Source of the DNA: JBEVOS01 sp044226655
Lineage (GTDB): Bacteria; Pseudomonadota; Alphaproteobacteria; Caulobacterales; Aquidulcibacteraceae
Direction of reading: 5' to 3'
DNA length: 64,000 nt
Assembly: GCA_044226655.1 (NCBI GenBank)
Contig: JBGAGO010000001.1
Span: forward strand, 1,116,001 to 1,180,000
Below are positions 17,309 through 25,807 of this stretch, in pieces. The notes beneath the pieces were generated by a model. That model was not told where the DNA came from. It worked only from the letters and a program-made list of their open reading frames with translations, and made no database searches. The position numbers were made by a program, and so were the translations under genes. Every line of letters begins with the position of its first letter. Within the stretch, counting starts at the first letter, position 1.

Positions 17309-18691
17309 ATGACCGAATCGCTCCTGCTTCTTCTGCTGGTCGCCGCGACCGGGCTCGCGGCCTGGTTCTTCTACCGCTCGACCAAGGCCAACGAGGTCGC
17401 CATCGCCGAGCGCGCGCGCAATGCCGGGCTCGATCTCATCCGCGAGGAGCGCGACCGCGCCGTCGCCGATCTCGAACGGGCGCGCACGGAAACCCAGCGT
17501 CTGGCGAGCGACCTCGCCGCGGAGAAAGCGGCTTCTGTCGAGCGCACGCGCGCCGCCGAATTGCGCGAGACGGCGCTCAAGGAAGCCAACGCCGCGTTCG
17601 AGAAGAGTTTCGAGACGCTGGCCAACCGCGCGCTCAGCCAAAGCGAGCAGCGCTTTCTCACGCTCGCGAACGAGACGTTTCAGAAGCACCAGACGGCCGC
17701 CGCCGGCGGCGTGAAGGAAATTCTCGGGCCGGTGCAGGAGAGCTTTCTGAAACTCTCCGAAAGCGTCGGCGCGCTCGACAAGGCGCGCACCGAGGACAAA
17801 TCCGCGCTGTCCGAGCAGATGAAATTCATCGGCGAAGCCTTGGCGCGCACGCAGATGGAGACGGGCAAGCTCGTGCACGCGCTGCGCGCGGCGCCCAAGA
17901 CGCGCGGCCGCTGGGGCGAAGAGACGCTGAAAAACGTGCTCGAACTGTCGGGCCTGTCCGCGCATTGCGATTTCAGCGAGCAGACGACGACCACGGACGA
18001 TGACGGCAAGATGTTGCGCCCGGACGTCATCATCCGCCTGCCCGGCGGGCGCTCGATCATCGTCGATGCGAAGGTCGCGCTCTCCGGCTATCTTGATGCG
18101 CTGGAAGCCACCGATGAGGGGCAGCGCGAGACGTTCCTCAAGAAGCACGCGGAGGAATTGCGCGCGCATGTGAAGAAGCTCGCCTCGAAGGACTATTCGA
18201 AGCATATCGGCGAGAGCGCGGATTTCGTCGCGTTGTTCATTCCCGGTGAGAATTTCTTCGCCGCGGCGGTCGAACGCGATCCGACCCTGTTCGAAGACGC
18301 CATGAAGGCGCGCGTCGTGATCGTGACGCCTGCGACGCTGATGGCGCTGGCGCGCTCCATCGCCTATGGCTGGCGCCAGGAGCAGAGCGCCAAGAACGCG
18401 CAGGAAATCGCCGAACATGGCCGCCAGCTCTACGAGCGGCTGGCCAAAATGAGCGATCATATCGGCGGCGTCGGCGGTGCCATCACCGCTTCCGTGAGGA
18501 AGTACAACGAGCTGCTGGCCTCGTTCGAGAGCCGCGTGATGCCCTCGGCGCGCCGCTTCAAGGAATTGGGCGTGGCCGACGCCGGCGTCGAGCTGAGCGA
18601 TGGCGGTCCGATCGATCTCGCGCCGCGCCTGCCCGCGCCGCAAGGCGAATTCGAACTGGCGCAGCCCACGGCCAAGAAGAAGGCGGGCTAA
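17309..18691 (+). CDS. rmuC: DNA recombination protein RmuC
   Basis: The 460-residue protein has an N-terminal membrane anchor (LLLLLLVAATGLAAWFF), a long coiled coil (about 30-190), and the RmuC nuclease-like domain with GRWGEETLKNVLELSGL, DVIIRLPGGRSIIVDAKVALSGYLDALEA, and the SADFVALFIPGENFFAAAVERDP motif. RmuC limits inversion at short inverted repeats. Length is typical. Its stop overlaps the end of a small converging gene at 18688. Confidence 0.93.
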   Translation: MTESLLLLLLVAATGLAAWFFYRSTKANEVAIAERARNAGLDLIREERDRAVADLERARTETQRLASDLAAEKAASVERTRAAELRETALKEANAAFEKSFETLANRALSQSEQRFLTLANETFQKHQTAAAGGVKEILGPVQESFLKLSESVGALDKARTEDKSALSEQMKFIGEALARTQMETGKLVHALRAAPKTRGRWGEETLKNVLELSGLSAHCDFSEQTTTTDDDGKMLRPDVIIRLPGGRSIIVDAKVALSGYLDALEATDEGQRETFLKKHAEELRAHVKKLASKDYSKHIGESADFVALFIPGENFFAAAVERDPTLFEDAMKARVVIVTPATLMALARSIAYGWRQEQSAKNAQEIAEHGRQLYERLAKMSDHIGGVGGAITASVRKYNELLASFESRVMPSARRFKELGVADAGVELSDGGPIDLAPRLPAPQGEFELAQPTAKKKAG

Positions 18692-18780
18692 CGCAAAAAG
18701 CCGAACAGGTAGAGCAGAAGGATGATCGGCAGCGGAATGCCGATGACCCAGAGCAGGCAGCCTTTGCCGAGCGATCCCAT
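18688..18780 (-). CDS. 30-residue single-span membrane protein
   Basis: The ATG at 18780 opens a 30-codon frame, MGSLGKGCLLWVIGIPLPI followed by ILLLYLFGFLR, forming one hydrophobic helix with a basic end. It sits between rmuC and a membrane protein gene, upstream on the same strand, and matches the pattern of very small alphaproteobacterial membrane proteins. Function is unknown. The frame overlaps the rmuC stop by 4 nt. It is supported by composition and position only. Confidence 0.5.
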   Translation of the reverse strand: MGSLGKGCLLWVIGIPLPIILLLYLFGFLR

Positions 18781-18792
18781 CAGCGTCGTCCT

Positions 18793-19374
18793 TCAGGCTG
18801 CAGGCGGAGGCGTGCGCGCGGCATAAATCTCGCGCCATTCTTCCCAGAAGGCCGGCTGCTCGCCGAGCATGCCGCCCGCGATGGCGCCGACGAGGCTGAG
18901 CGCCAGCGTCAGCACGGCCCACCAGGCGAAGGTCGCGGTCGTATCGGCGAGGCGTTGCGCGGCCTGCGGATCGTCGGCGGCGGCGAGCCGCGCTTCGATC
19001 AGCGCGTCGGGGCGGAAGAGCGCGCTCGCGCCAAGGCTCGCGCCGCCGCCGGCCAAGACGAGGCTCGCCACCACGACAAGGCCCCACGTCGTCGCGCTTT
19101 GCATGAGGCCGCCATGGCCATCGTCGCGCGGAGAGGCGCGGGTGGCGATGAAGCCGCCGATCTGCAGCGCGACGAGGGCGGAGAACGCCGTCCAGAGCCC
19201 GCCGCCGATGGTCAGCGCGTCATGCGCGCGAAACGGGTTGAACACGGTTGCGCCGATCGCGACGCCGGCGAGCGCAAACATCGCCAGCAGCGCCATCGCG
19301 ACAAGCGCGCCCGCGATCACAGGCCCCCAATCGATCAGCACATGCGTCGGGCGCACGCGCACCAGCACGGCCAT
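18793..19374 (-). CDS. Four-helix integral membrane protein (so-called PhnA-like)
   Basis: The 193-residue protein has four or five hydrophobic segments. The first, DWGPVIAGALVAMALLAMFALAGVAIGAT, resembles the WGAVIAGA opening seen in proteins loosely annotated as PhnA-like membrane proteins. The ATG at 19374 follows GAGGGAG; an upstream TTG would add 10 residues. It ends 12 nt before the 30-residue membrane gene on the same strand, so the two are probably co-transcribed. Function is not known. Confidence 0.75.
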   Translation of the reverse strand: MAVLVRVRPTHVLIDWGPVIAGALVAMALLAMFALAGVAIGATVFNPFRAHDALTIGGGLWTAFSALVALQIGGFIATRASPRDDGHGGLMQSATTWGLVVVASLVLAGGGASLGASALFRPDALIEARLAAADDPQAAQRLADTTATFAWWAVLTLALSLVGAIAGGMLGEQPAFWEEWREIYAARTPPPAA

Positions 19375-19543
19375 GGCGTCATCTCCCTCGATCCGGGCGT
19401 TCAACGGCGCGCCGGCCGCGAAGGTTCCGCCGCGCCCGCGCGCCGCATTGACGGAACGGGTCCGCCCGCGCTCAATGGGCCTCTCCCATCATCCTTCCTT
19501 TGCGCGCCCCAAAGCCGGGCGCCCGTGCGGTTGCGAGGCGAGC

Positions 19544-20863
19544 GTGGCGGATAAGAAGACGGGCCCGCTCGAAGGCCCGCTGGCGATCATTTTCGGCGTG
19601 TCGCTGGTGACGGCCATCGGCAATACCGGGATGCAATCGGTGCTGCCCGCGCTCGGCCGCGAGATCGGCATGCCGGATGCGCTGGTGGTGTCGATCTTTT
19701 CGCTGTCCGCCTTGCTGTGGGCCGTGATGAGCCCGCATTGGGCGCGCGAGAGCGATCGGCGCGGGCGCAAGCCCCTCATCATTCTGGGGTTGTCGGGCTT
19801 TGTCGCGTCGATGACGGGCTGCGGCCTAGTGGTGTCGGCGGGGCTCGCGCATCTGGCGCCGCCGGTCGTCATCTTCATCTTTTTCCTGCTGGCGCGCGCG
19901 ATGTTCGGCGGCATCGGCTCGGCCTCCAATCCGGCGACGCAAGCTCTGGTCGCCGAGCGCTCTTCGCGCGAGGATCGCACCGAAGCGATGGCGATGCTCG
20001 CGGGCGCGTTCGGCCTCGGCACCATCATCGGCCCCGCCATCGCGCCGCTGTTCGTGCTGCCGTTCGTGTCTTTCGCGGGGCCGATGTTCGCCTTCGCGAT
20101 CATGGGCGGTGCGATGCTGATCTGGTCCATGCGCGGCCTGCCCGACGATGCGCGCACAATTCCGGAATTGCCGCTCGATGGGGTGAAAACCTCGCGCTGG
20201 GCGGCGTTTCGCGGCGATATTTCGCTGTGGCGCGATCCGCGCGTTCTGCCGTTTCTGATCTACTCGTTCCTGATCGCCTCGTGCCAGACCGTGCAGGGCC
20301 AGACTCTCGGCTTCATGATCATCGACAAGCTCAATCTGCCGCCGATGGAGGCGCAGGGCTTTACGGCCGTGGCGATGATGTCGGGCGCGGTGGCGGGCCT
20401 GCTCGCGCAATGGGGCTTCATCCGCATGTTCCGGCTCGATCCGCGCAAGCTGATGCGCCTGGGCGCGGGGCTGGCCGCGCTCGCCAATCTCATCACCGCG
20501 TTCGCGCCGACCTATTGGGTGGTTGTGGTCGGCTATGCTCTGGGCTCTCTGGGCTACGCGTTCGCGCGGCCGGGCTTTTCGGCCGGACTTTCTCTTGCGG
20601 TGCGACCGGAGGAGCAGGCGCGCGCGGCCGGCGCGATTTCCGCGATCAATGGCGGCAACGTGATTTTCGCGCCGCTGATCGGCATTTTGCTTTATCAATA
20701 TTTCCGCCCGGCGCCGTTCCTGATGAACGTGGTCATCCTCGCGGCCATGCTGTGGTTCGCGTTTGCGAGCCGCGCGCTGAGCAATGCGGGCGCGGCGCCG
20801 GCCACGGAGGCGGATTCGGCCGCGGCGGAATTGGAGCGCCAGGACGAAGGCGCGTCAGTGTAG
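19544..20863 (+). CDS. Major facilitator superfamily transporter
   Basis: The 439-residue protein has twelve predicted transmembrane segments and the MFS loop-2/3 motif region (SPHWARESDRRGRKPLIILG, fitting GxxxDRxGRRxxL). It resembles drug/proton antiporters of the TetA-like 12-TM class. I chose the GTG at 19544, preceded by GAGG; the frame continues far upstream as an overlap with the opposite gene but is not needed. Substrate unknown. An aldo/keto reductase gene follows after 24 nt on the same strand, so the two may form an operon. Confidence 0.88.
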   Translation: MADKKTGPLEGPLAIIFGVSLVTAIGNTGMQSVLPALGREIGMPDALVVSIFSLSALLWAVMSPHWARESDRRGRKPLIILGLSGFVASMTGCGLVVSAGLAHLAPPVVIFIFFLLARAMFGGIGSASNPATQALVAERSSREDRTEAMAMLAGAFGLGTIIGPAIAPLFVLPFVSFAGPMFAFAIMGGAMLIWSMRGLPDDARTIPELPLDGVKTSRWAAFRGDISLWRDPRVLPFLIYSFLIASCQTVQGQTLGFMIIDKLNLPPMEAQGFTAVAMMSGAVAGLLAQWGFIRMFRLDPRKLMRLGAGLAALANLITAFAPTYWVVVVGYALGSLGYAFARPGFSAGLSLAVRPEEQARAAGAISAINGGNVIFAPLIGILLYQYFRPAPFLMNVVILAAMLWFAFASRALSNAGAAPATEADSAAAELERQDEGASV

Positions 20864-20887
20864 ATCGATCAAAGACGGAGAACCGCC

Positions 20888-21868
20888 ATGGATTATGTGC
20901 GTCTCGGCAAGACAGGCCTGAAAGTCTCGCGGCTGTGCCTGGGCTGTATGAGCTACGGCTCGCCGGCGTGGCGCTCCTGGGTGATGGATGAAGAGGCCGC
21001 CAAGCCGTTCTTCCGCCGCGCCGTCGAAGCCGGGATCAATTTCTTCGACACCGCGAACGTCTATTCGATCGGCGAAAGCGAGCGCGTCACCGGCAAACAT
21101 TTGAAGGAATTTGCGCGGCGCGAGGATGTCGTCATCGCCACCAAAGTGCATGGGCCGATGGGCCAGGGCGCCAATGAGAAAGGCCTGTCGCGCAAGCACA
21201 TCATGGAACAGATCGACGCCAGCCTGAAGCGGCTCGGCGTCGATTATGTCGATCTCTATCAGATCCATCGCTTCGATTATGAAACGCCGATCGAAGAAAC
21301 CATGGCTGCGCTCGACGACGTCGTGCGCGCGGGCAAGGCGCGCTATATCGGCGCGAGCTCGATGTATGCGTGGCAGTTCTCGAAAATGCTGCACGTAGCC
21401 GAGCTCAATGGGCTGACGAAATTCGTGTCGATGCAGCCGCAATACAATCTGGTCTATCGCGAGGAGGAGCGCGAGATGCTGCCGCTCTGCAAGGCGGAGG
21501 GCGTGGGCGTGATCCCGTGGTCGCCGCTGGCGCGCGGTTTTCTGGCCGGCGGGCGCGAAAAAGTCGGCGAAGGCAATACCGAGCGTGCGCGCACCGATGA
21601 ATTCGCCGCGCGGCTCTATTATCGCGAAGCGGACCTCGCCGTCGTCGATGCGCTGGAAGGCGTGGCGCGCGCGCGCGGCCTGCCGAACATGCAGATCGCG
21701 CTGGCCTGGGTGCTGCGCAATCCCGCGATCACCTCGCCCATCATCGGCGCCACCAAGGAGCATCATATCGACGACGCAGTCGCCGCGCTCAGCGTCACGC
21801 TCACCGATGATGAGGTGAAGACGCTGGAGAAGGCCTACAAACCCAAGCCCGTGCTGGATCACGCTTAA
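20888..21868 (+). CDS. Aldo/keto reductase
   Basis: The 326-residue TIM-barrel oxidoreductase has the catalytic tetrad Asp54, Tyr59, Lys86 and His127 in FFDTANVYS, IATKVHG and YQIHRFD. The NADPH-binding C-terminal part includes TSPIIGATKEHHIDDAVAAL. Such enzymes (YghZ/Gpr-like group) reduce aldehydes and ketones including methylglyoxal. GGAGAACC stands just before the ATG. It follows the MFS gene closely and precedes nudC. The substrate is not defined. Confidence 0.92.
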   Translation: MDYVRLGKTGLKVSRLCLGCMSYGSPAWRSWVMDEEAAKPFFRRAVEAGINFFDTANVYSIGESERVTGKHLKEFARREDVVIATKVHGPMGQGANEKGLSRKHIMEQIDASLKRLGVDYVDLYQIHRFDYETPIEETMAALDDVVRAGKARYIGASSMYAWQFSKMLHVAELNGLTKFVSMQPQYNLVYREEEREMLPLCKAEGVGVIPWSPLARGFLAGGREKVGEGNTERARTDEFAARLYYREADLAVVDALEGVARARGLPNMQIALAWVLRNPAITSPIIGATKEHHIDDAVAALSVTLTDDEVKTLEKAYKPKPVLDHA

Positions 21869-21948
21869 CGCCGCGTCTTTCTTCCGCAGCGGGAGAGGGA
21901 CAAGCGGGACACTTGCGCTTCATCGCCCAAATGCGGAGCATGGGCTTT

Positions 21949-22860
21949 ATGAACCCGAACCATTTCGCGAATTACCCGCTGGACCGCGCCGCCATCAGAC
22001 GGCGCGATGCGGATTGGCAGCGCAGCGCCATCGAGAGCGAGGCCGCGCGCGTGGCCGTGTTTCACAAGCTTGCGCCGTTCCTGCTCGATGAAACGGGCGG
22101 CAAGAGCGTGGGCTGGCTCGGCGGCAATGCGCTTGGCCTGTTCGACGGCGCCGAGCCCGTCTTCCTCGGCATCGATTCCGATGGCGCGCCGCATTTCGCG
22201 ATCGAAGCGCCCGACGGGTTCGACATGAGCGGCTTTCCGCTGGCGGAGATGGGCGAGTTCGTCGATCTGCGCGCGGCGGCCTCAATCCTGCCGATGGGTG
22301 ATCTGGCGATCCTCGGCTGCGCGCGCTGGCTGTTCGATTGGCACCGCCGCCACGGCTTCTGCGCCAAGTGCGGCGCGCAAACGGCGCGGCTGGAAGCGGG
22401 CTGGAAGCGCTATTGCTCAGCCTGCAACACCGAGCACTTCCCGCGCACCGATCCGGTCGTGATCATGGCGGTGGCGCGCGGCGACAAGATTTGCCTCGGG
22501 CGCCAGAAGGTCTGGCCGAAGGGCATGTATTCCGCGCTGGCCGGTTTCATCGAGCCCGGTGAAAGCATTGAGGACGCCGTGGCCCGGGAGGTGCTGGAGG
22601 AATCCGGGCTCAAGGTCGAAAGCGTGCGCTATCATTCAACGCAGCCTTGGCCGTTCCCCGCCTCGCTGATGATCGGCGCCATCTGCACCGTCGGGCCGGG
22701 CGAGGCCCATCCGGACGAAGAAGAGCTGGAAGAGGTGCGCTGGTTCACGCGCGATGATCTCGCGCTGATGTTTCAGCGCAAACATCCCGACGCCTTCGCG
22801 CCGACGCCGATCGCCATCGCGCATCACATCATCAAGGCCTGGATGGAAGAAAGCGCGTAA
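21949..22860 (+). CDS. nudC: NAD(+) diphosphatase
   Basis: The 303-residue protein hydrolyses NADH to NMNH and AMP and may remove NAD caps from RNA. It has the zinc ribbon (CAKCG and CSACN), the Nudix box in GFIEPGESIEDAVAREVLEE, and the NudC-specific STQPWPFPAS motif. Several starts are possible (TTG 21913, ATG 21931, 21940, 21949). I chose 21949 because GGAG lies 10 nt before it and homologous proteins open with a similar NPLDRA-type segment. It converges with a CDF gene 2 nt from its stop. Confidence 0.92.
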   Translation: MNPNHFANYPLDRAAIRRRDADWQRSAIESEAARVAVFHKLAPFLLDETGGKSVGWLGGNALGLFDGAEPVFLGIDSDGAPHFAIEAPDGFDMSGFPLAEMGEFVDLRAAASILPMGDLAILGCARWLFDWHRRHGFCAKCGAQTARLEAGWKRYCSACNTEHFPRTDPVVIMAVARGDKICLGRQKVWPKGMYSALAGFIEPGESIEDAVAREVLEESGLKVESVRYHSTQPWPFPASLMIGAICTVGPGEAHPDEEELEEVRWFTRDDLALMFQRKHPDAFAPTPIAIAHHIIKAWMEESA

Positions 22861-22861
22861 G

Positions 22862-23776
22862 CTAGTCGTGCGCCGCGCAATCGTCACGGCGAGCGCGTTC
22901 GACCTGTAGCGTGACATGCCCGATGCGGAATTGGCGCGCGAGATCCTGCGTCAGCGCGCAAAGAAAATCGTCGTCGGCGCCGCCGGGCCGCACCAGATGC
23001 GCGGTCAGCGCCGTTTCATGCGCGCTCATCGCCCAGATGTGCAGATCGTGCACCTGTGTGACGCCGTCGGCGCCCTCCAGCTGCGCGCGCACGGCGGCGA
23101 CGTCGATATGCGCGGGCGCCGCGTCCAAGGCGAGATCGAGGCTGTCGCGCAGCAGATCCCAAGTGCTCCATAAGATGATGCCCACCACAACGATCGAGAC
23201 CGCCGGATCGATCCATTGCAGGCCGGTCTGCATCACGATGAAGCCAGCCGCGATCACGGCGAGCGAGACCGCGGCGTCCGCCGCCATGTGCAGGAAGGCG
23301 CCGCGCGCGTTCACGTCATGCGCCTGCGCGCGCAGGAATAGCGCCGCCGTGCCGCCATTGATCAGCACGCCGATCGCGGCGACCGCCATGACGATGCCTG
23401 GTTCGATCGGCTCTGGCGCGGCCAGCCTGCGCAGCGCCTCCCAGCCGATCGCGCCGGAGGCCGCCACCAGCAGCAGCGCATTGCCGAGCGCGGCCAGCAC
23501 GCTGGCTTTGCCGTACCCATAGGTGCGCTGGCCGCCTGCGGCGCGCTGCGCGAGCCAGGCCGCGCCGCCCGCCAGCACCAATCCAAGCGCGTCCGAGAGA
23601 TTGTGCGCAGCGTCCGACAGCAGCGCGGTTGAATTGGCCGCAAACCCTGCGACGGCCTCGACCGCGACGAACGCGGCGTTCAGGCCCAGTGCAAGGAGAT
23701 AACGTTTCGTGGAGGCTGGGGCGGCGTGCTGGTGATGATGATGGTGGCCGTGATGGTCGTGCGCATGCGCCGTCAT
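22862..23776 (-). CDS. Cation diffusion facilitator, zinc-type
   Basis: The 304-residue transporter has a His-rich N terminus (HDHHGHHHHHQH), six transmembrane segments with the paired metal-site motifs LLSDAAHNLSDALG and FLHMAADAAVSLAV (HxxxD in each), and a C-terminal cytoplasmic domain with HDLHIWAMSAHE. This fits the CzcD/ZitB group of zinc/cobalt/cadmium exporters acting at the inner membrane. The ATG at 23776 has AGGA 8 nt upstream; two earlier in-frame starts would add only a few residues. Confidence 0.92.
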   Translation of the reverse strand: MTAHAHDHHGHHHHHQHAAPASTKRYLLALGLNAAFVAVEAVAGFAANSTALLSDAAHNLSDALGLVLAGGAAWLAQRAAGGQRTYGYGKASVLAALGNALLLVAASGAIGWEALRRLAAPEPIEPGIVMAVAAIGVLINGGTAALFLRAQAHDVNARGAFLHMAADAAVSLAVIAAGFIVMQTGLQWIDPAVSIVVVGIILWSTWDLLRDSLDLALDAAPAHIDVAAVRAQLEGADGVTQVHDLHIWAMSAHETALTAHLVRPGGADDDFLCALTQDLARQFRIGHVTLQVERARRDDCAAHD

Positions 23777-23856
23777 TGCGCGCATCCTAGCCAACTCGGC
23801 GCCCGAACGCCATGCGGCTGCGTGAACAATTCGCCTAAGAGGTGAATAACCATTTC

Positions 23857-24119
23857 ATGTTCGACGAGCGCAGCCGCGATTCCGCCGCCCACGCTGCGAT
23901 CGTCGACGTCAGCGGTTTTCTAGTGCTGATCTCGGGCTTCCTGTTTCAACATTCGTCGGCGCGCTGCGCTGGGCGATTGCGGATGAACACATTCCCACGC
24001 CGCACACTCTGCCGGCCTTGGCACTCGCTTTCGCGCTTGTGCTCACTCTGTCATGGGGGCTGGTGGAGCTCATCAAGCGCGTGACGGGCAGATGGAGCCG
24101 CTACCTCATCGGCGTGTAG
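23857..24119 (+). pseudogene. Small membrane protein gene with an apparent frameshift
   Basis: The first frame from ATG 23857 reads MFDERSRDSAAHAAIVDVSG and a hydrophobic stretch FLVLISGFLFQ. After about 23955 a different frame continues sensibly: FVGALRWAIADEHIPTPHTL, then a helix ALALAFALVLTLSWGLVELI and a basic tail to TAG at 24117. Together they make a plausible two-helix protein of about 85 residues interrupted by one indel. Either a real pseudogene or a sequencing error. A GTG at 23842 is an alternative start. The rest of this 300-nt gap shows nothing else. Confidence 0.5.
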
Positions 24120-24123
24120 GGCC

Positions 24124-24867
24124 CTACGAAACGACGTTCGAATCGCTGACGAGATTGGCGCTGAGCGCGAGCGGCGGATAGGCGCACCAGGCCGAGATGT
24201 CTTCACGCTGCAGCGCCAGATTGAGCATACCGTCGAGCGTGTACGGCTTCATCGTGCGGTTCTGCCCAAACATGTAGATGTCGGGCGTCGAGGAGAGCGG
24301 GAAGCAGGCCTTGAGCAGCTTGCGCGCGCCCGCGGGCGAAATCGCATAACAGAGCGTGCCCCACGCATGAAAGCACCGCAGCGGGCTGGGCGCAGGCGCC
24401 GTGAGCCGCGCGAAACGGGCGAAGAAATCCGGCGCGCGCTTCACGCTGTCGTCCAATGTGAAGATCATCTTCAGCCCTTCGGCGCTTTCCGCCGCGAGCG
24501 GCGTGTCGGTATTGTAGCCGAAGAAGCAAAGCTCCCAATCGGGCGCCAACGCAGCGATCAGCGCAGGCGCGGCGGCGGCGAAATCGCCGCGCAGGCAGGC
24601 GTCGTCTTCGCACACGAAGAGCGGCGCGTCGCTCTGCGCGGCCTGCAGCCAGAGCGCATGATTGGAGAGCGCGTTGCCGAGCGCGCCCGGCGAGAAGGTC
24701 GAGACATTGTCGCTCAGCAGGCCTTGCGCGTGCAACGCCCGCCGATCCGCCTTGGCGCCGATGACGGCCTCGACGAACGCGATTTCAACGCCGTCGCGCG
24801 CGTTCCACGCCGTGAACTGGGCGCGGCGATCGGCGCGGGCGGGCAAGGAAATCACCTGGAGTCGCAT
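24124..24867 (-). CDS. Family 25 glycosyltransferase
   Basis: The 247-residue protein matches GT25 (lipooligosaccharide galactosyltransferase-like): the opening LQVISLPARADRRAQFTAWNA, the SPGALGNALSNHALWLQAAQ region, the metal-binding FVCEDDACLRGDF (EDD), and the later FHAWGTLCYAISPAGARKLL. Enzymes of the family add sugars to lipid-linked oligosaccharides. It ends right beside the frameshifted small gene and is divergent from the thioesterase gene across about 90 nt. The donor sugar is unknown. Confidence 0.88.
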   Translation of the reverse strand: MRLQVISLPARADRRAQFTAWNARDGVEIAFVEAVIGAKADRRALHAQGLLSDNVSTFSPGALGNALSNHALWLQAAQSDAPLFVCEDDACLRGDFAAAAPALIAALAPDWELCFFGYNTDTPLAAESAEGLKMIFTLDDSVKRAPDFFARFARLTAPAPSPLRCFHAWGTLCYAISPAGARKLLKACFPLSSTPDIYMFGQNRTMKPYTLDGMLNLALQREDISAWCAYPPLALSANLVSDSNVVS

Positions 24868-24958
24868 CGCCGGCGATCAAGCGGGCCACGCGGCTTTCGG
24901 TCAAGGCGGCTTGTGTCTGCGCGCGCTGGCTCATATCGCACGTGCAGATGAGGACGAG

Positions 24959-25777
24959 ATGACGGACGCGACGCACCCGCTTGATGATGTGCTGGCGCTG
25001 AAAAGCGAGAGCGAAGGCGTCTATAGCGGCGCGATCAGCCCGGCCTATTGGAACATCGCTGGTCCGTTCGGCGGCATCATCGCCGCGGTGCTGCTGCAAG
25101 GCGTGATGGCCCATCCCGCGCGGCGTGGGCGGCCCATCGCGCAGACGGCCAATCTCTGCGCGGCGATGACGCAGGATCCGTTCGAAATGCGCGTGCGCCT
25201 GATGCGCGATGGCCGCTCGACGCAGCACTGGCAAGTGGAGCTGACGCAAGCCGGCGGCGTCGCCGCGACCGCGAGCATCGTCACGGGCCCCTCGCGCGAA
25301 ACTTGGGCGCATCAACCGGCCGCGCCGCCGCCGATGCCGGCGCCGGAAAGCCTGCCGCCGTTTCCAACCGAAGGCCGCAAGGGCTGGCTGACGCGCTACG
25401 AAATGCGCTTCGAACGCGGCGCGCCGTTCGGCGGCGAGGCGAGCGCAGAGAGGCCCGGTTCAGCGGAAACGCGGCTCTGGCTGCGCGACGCGCCGGCGCG
25501 CGCGCTCGATCATCTCGCGCTCTCGGCGATGGCCGACGCCTTCATCCTGCGCCTCTTGCAAGTGCGCGGCATGGTGGGGCCCTCCGCGACGGTGACGCTG
25601 ACGACCTATTTCATGGCGGATGAAGCGGAGCTGGCTTCGGTTGGCGATGGCTACGTGCTCGGCGTCGCAAACTCGCGCGTCTTCAAGCACGGCTTTCACG
25701 AGCAGAGCGGGGAGCTATGGAGCGCCAGCGGCGCGCTGCTCGCGGTGAGCCATCAGGTGGTGTGGTTTAGGGAGTAA
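24959..25777 (+). CDS. TesB-like acyl-CoA thioesterase
   Basis: The 272-residue protein has a double hotdog layout. The first half contains PAYWNIAGPFGGIIAAVLLQGVM, the family's G-G-substrate loop, and the second half DHLALSAMADAFILRLLQVRG and GELWSASGALLAVSHQVVWF. It likely releases fatty acids from acyl-CoA. ATG 24959 is preceded by GAGGACG; the long upstream frame overlaps the opposite-strand GT25 gene and is rejected. It is followed, convergently, by the low-GC SIR2 gene. Confidence 0.85.
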   Translation: MTDATHPLDDVLALKSESEGVYSGAISPAYWNIAGPFGGIIAAVLLQGVMAHPARRGRPIAQTANLCAAMTQDPFEMRVRLMRDGRSTQHWQVELTQAGGVAATASIVTGPSRETWAHQPAAPPPMPAPESLPPFPTEGRKGWLTRYEMRFERGAPFGGEASAERPGSAETRLWLRDAPARALDHLALSAMADAFILRLLQVRGMVGPSATVTLTTYFMADEAELASVGDGYVLGVANSRVFKHGFHEQSGELWSASGALLAVSHQVVWFRE

Positions 25778-25807
25778 GCCAAGCGTACGAAATCAGTGCC
25801 ACGACAT

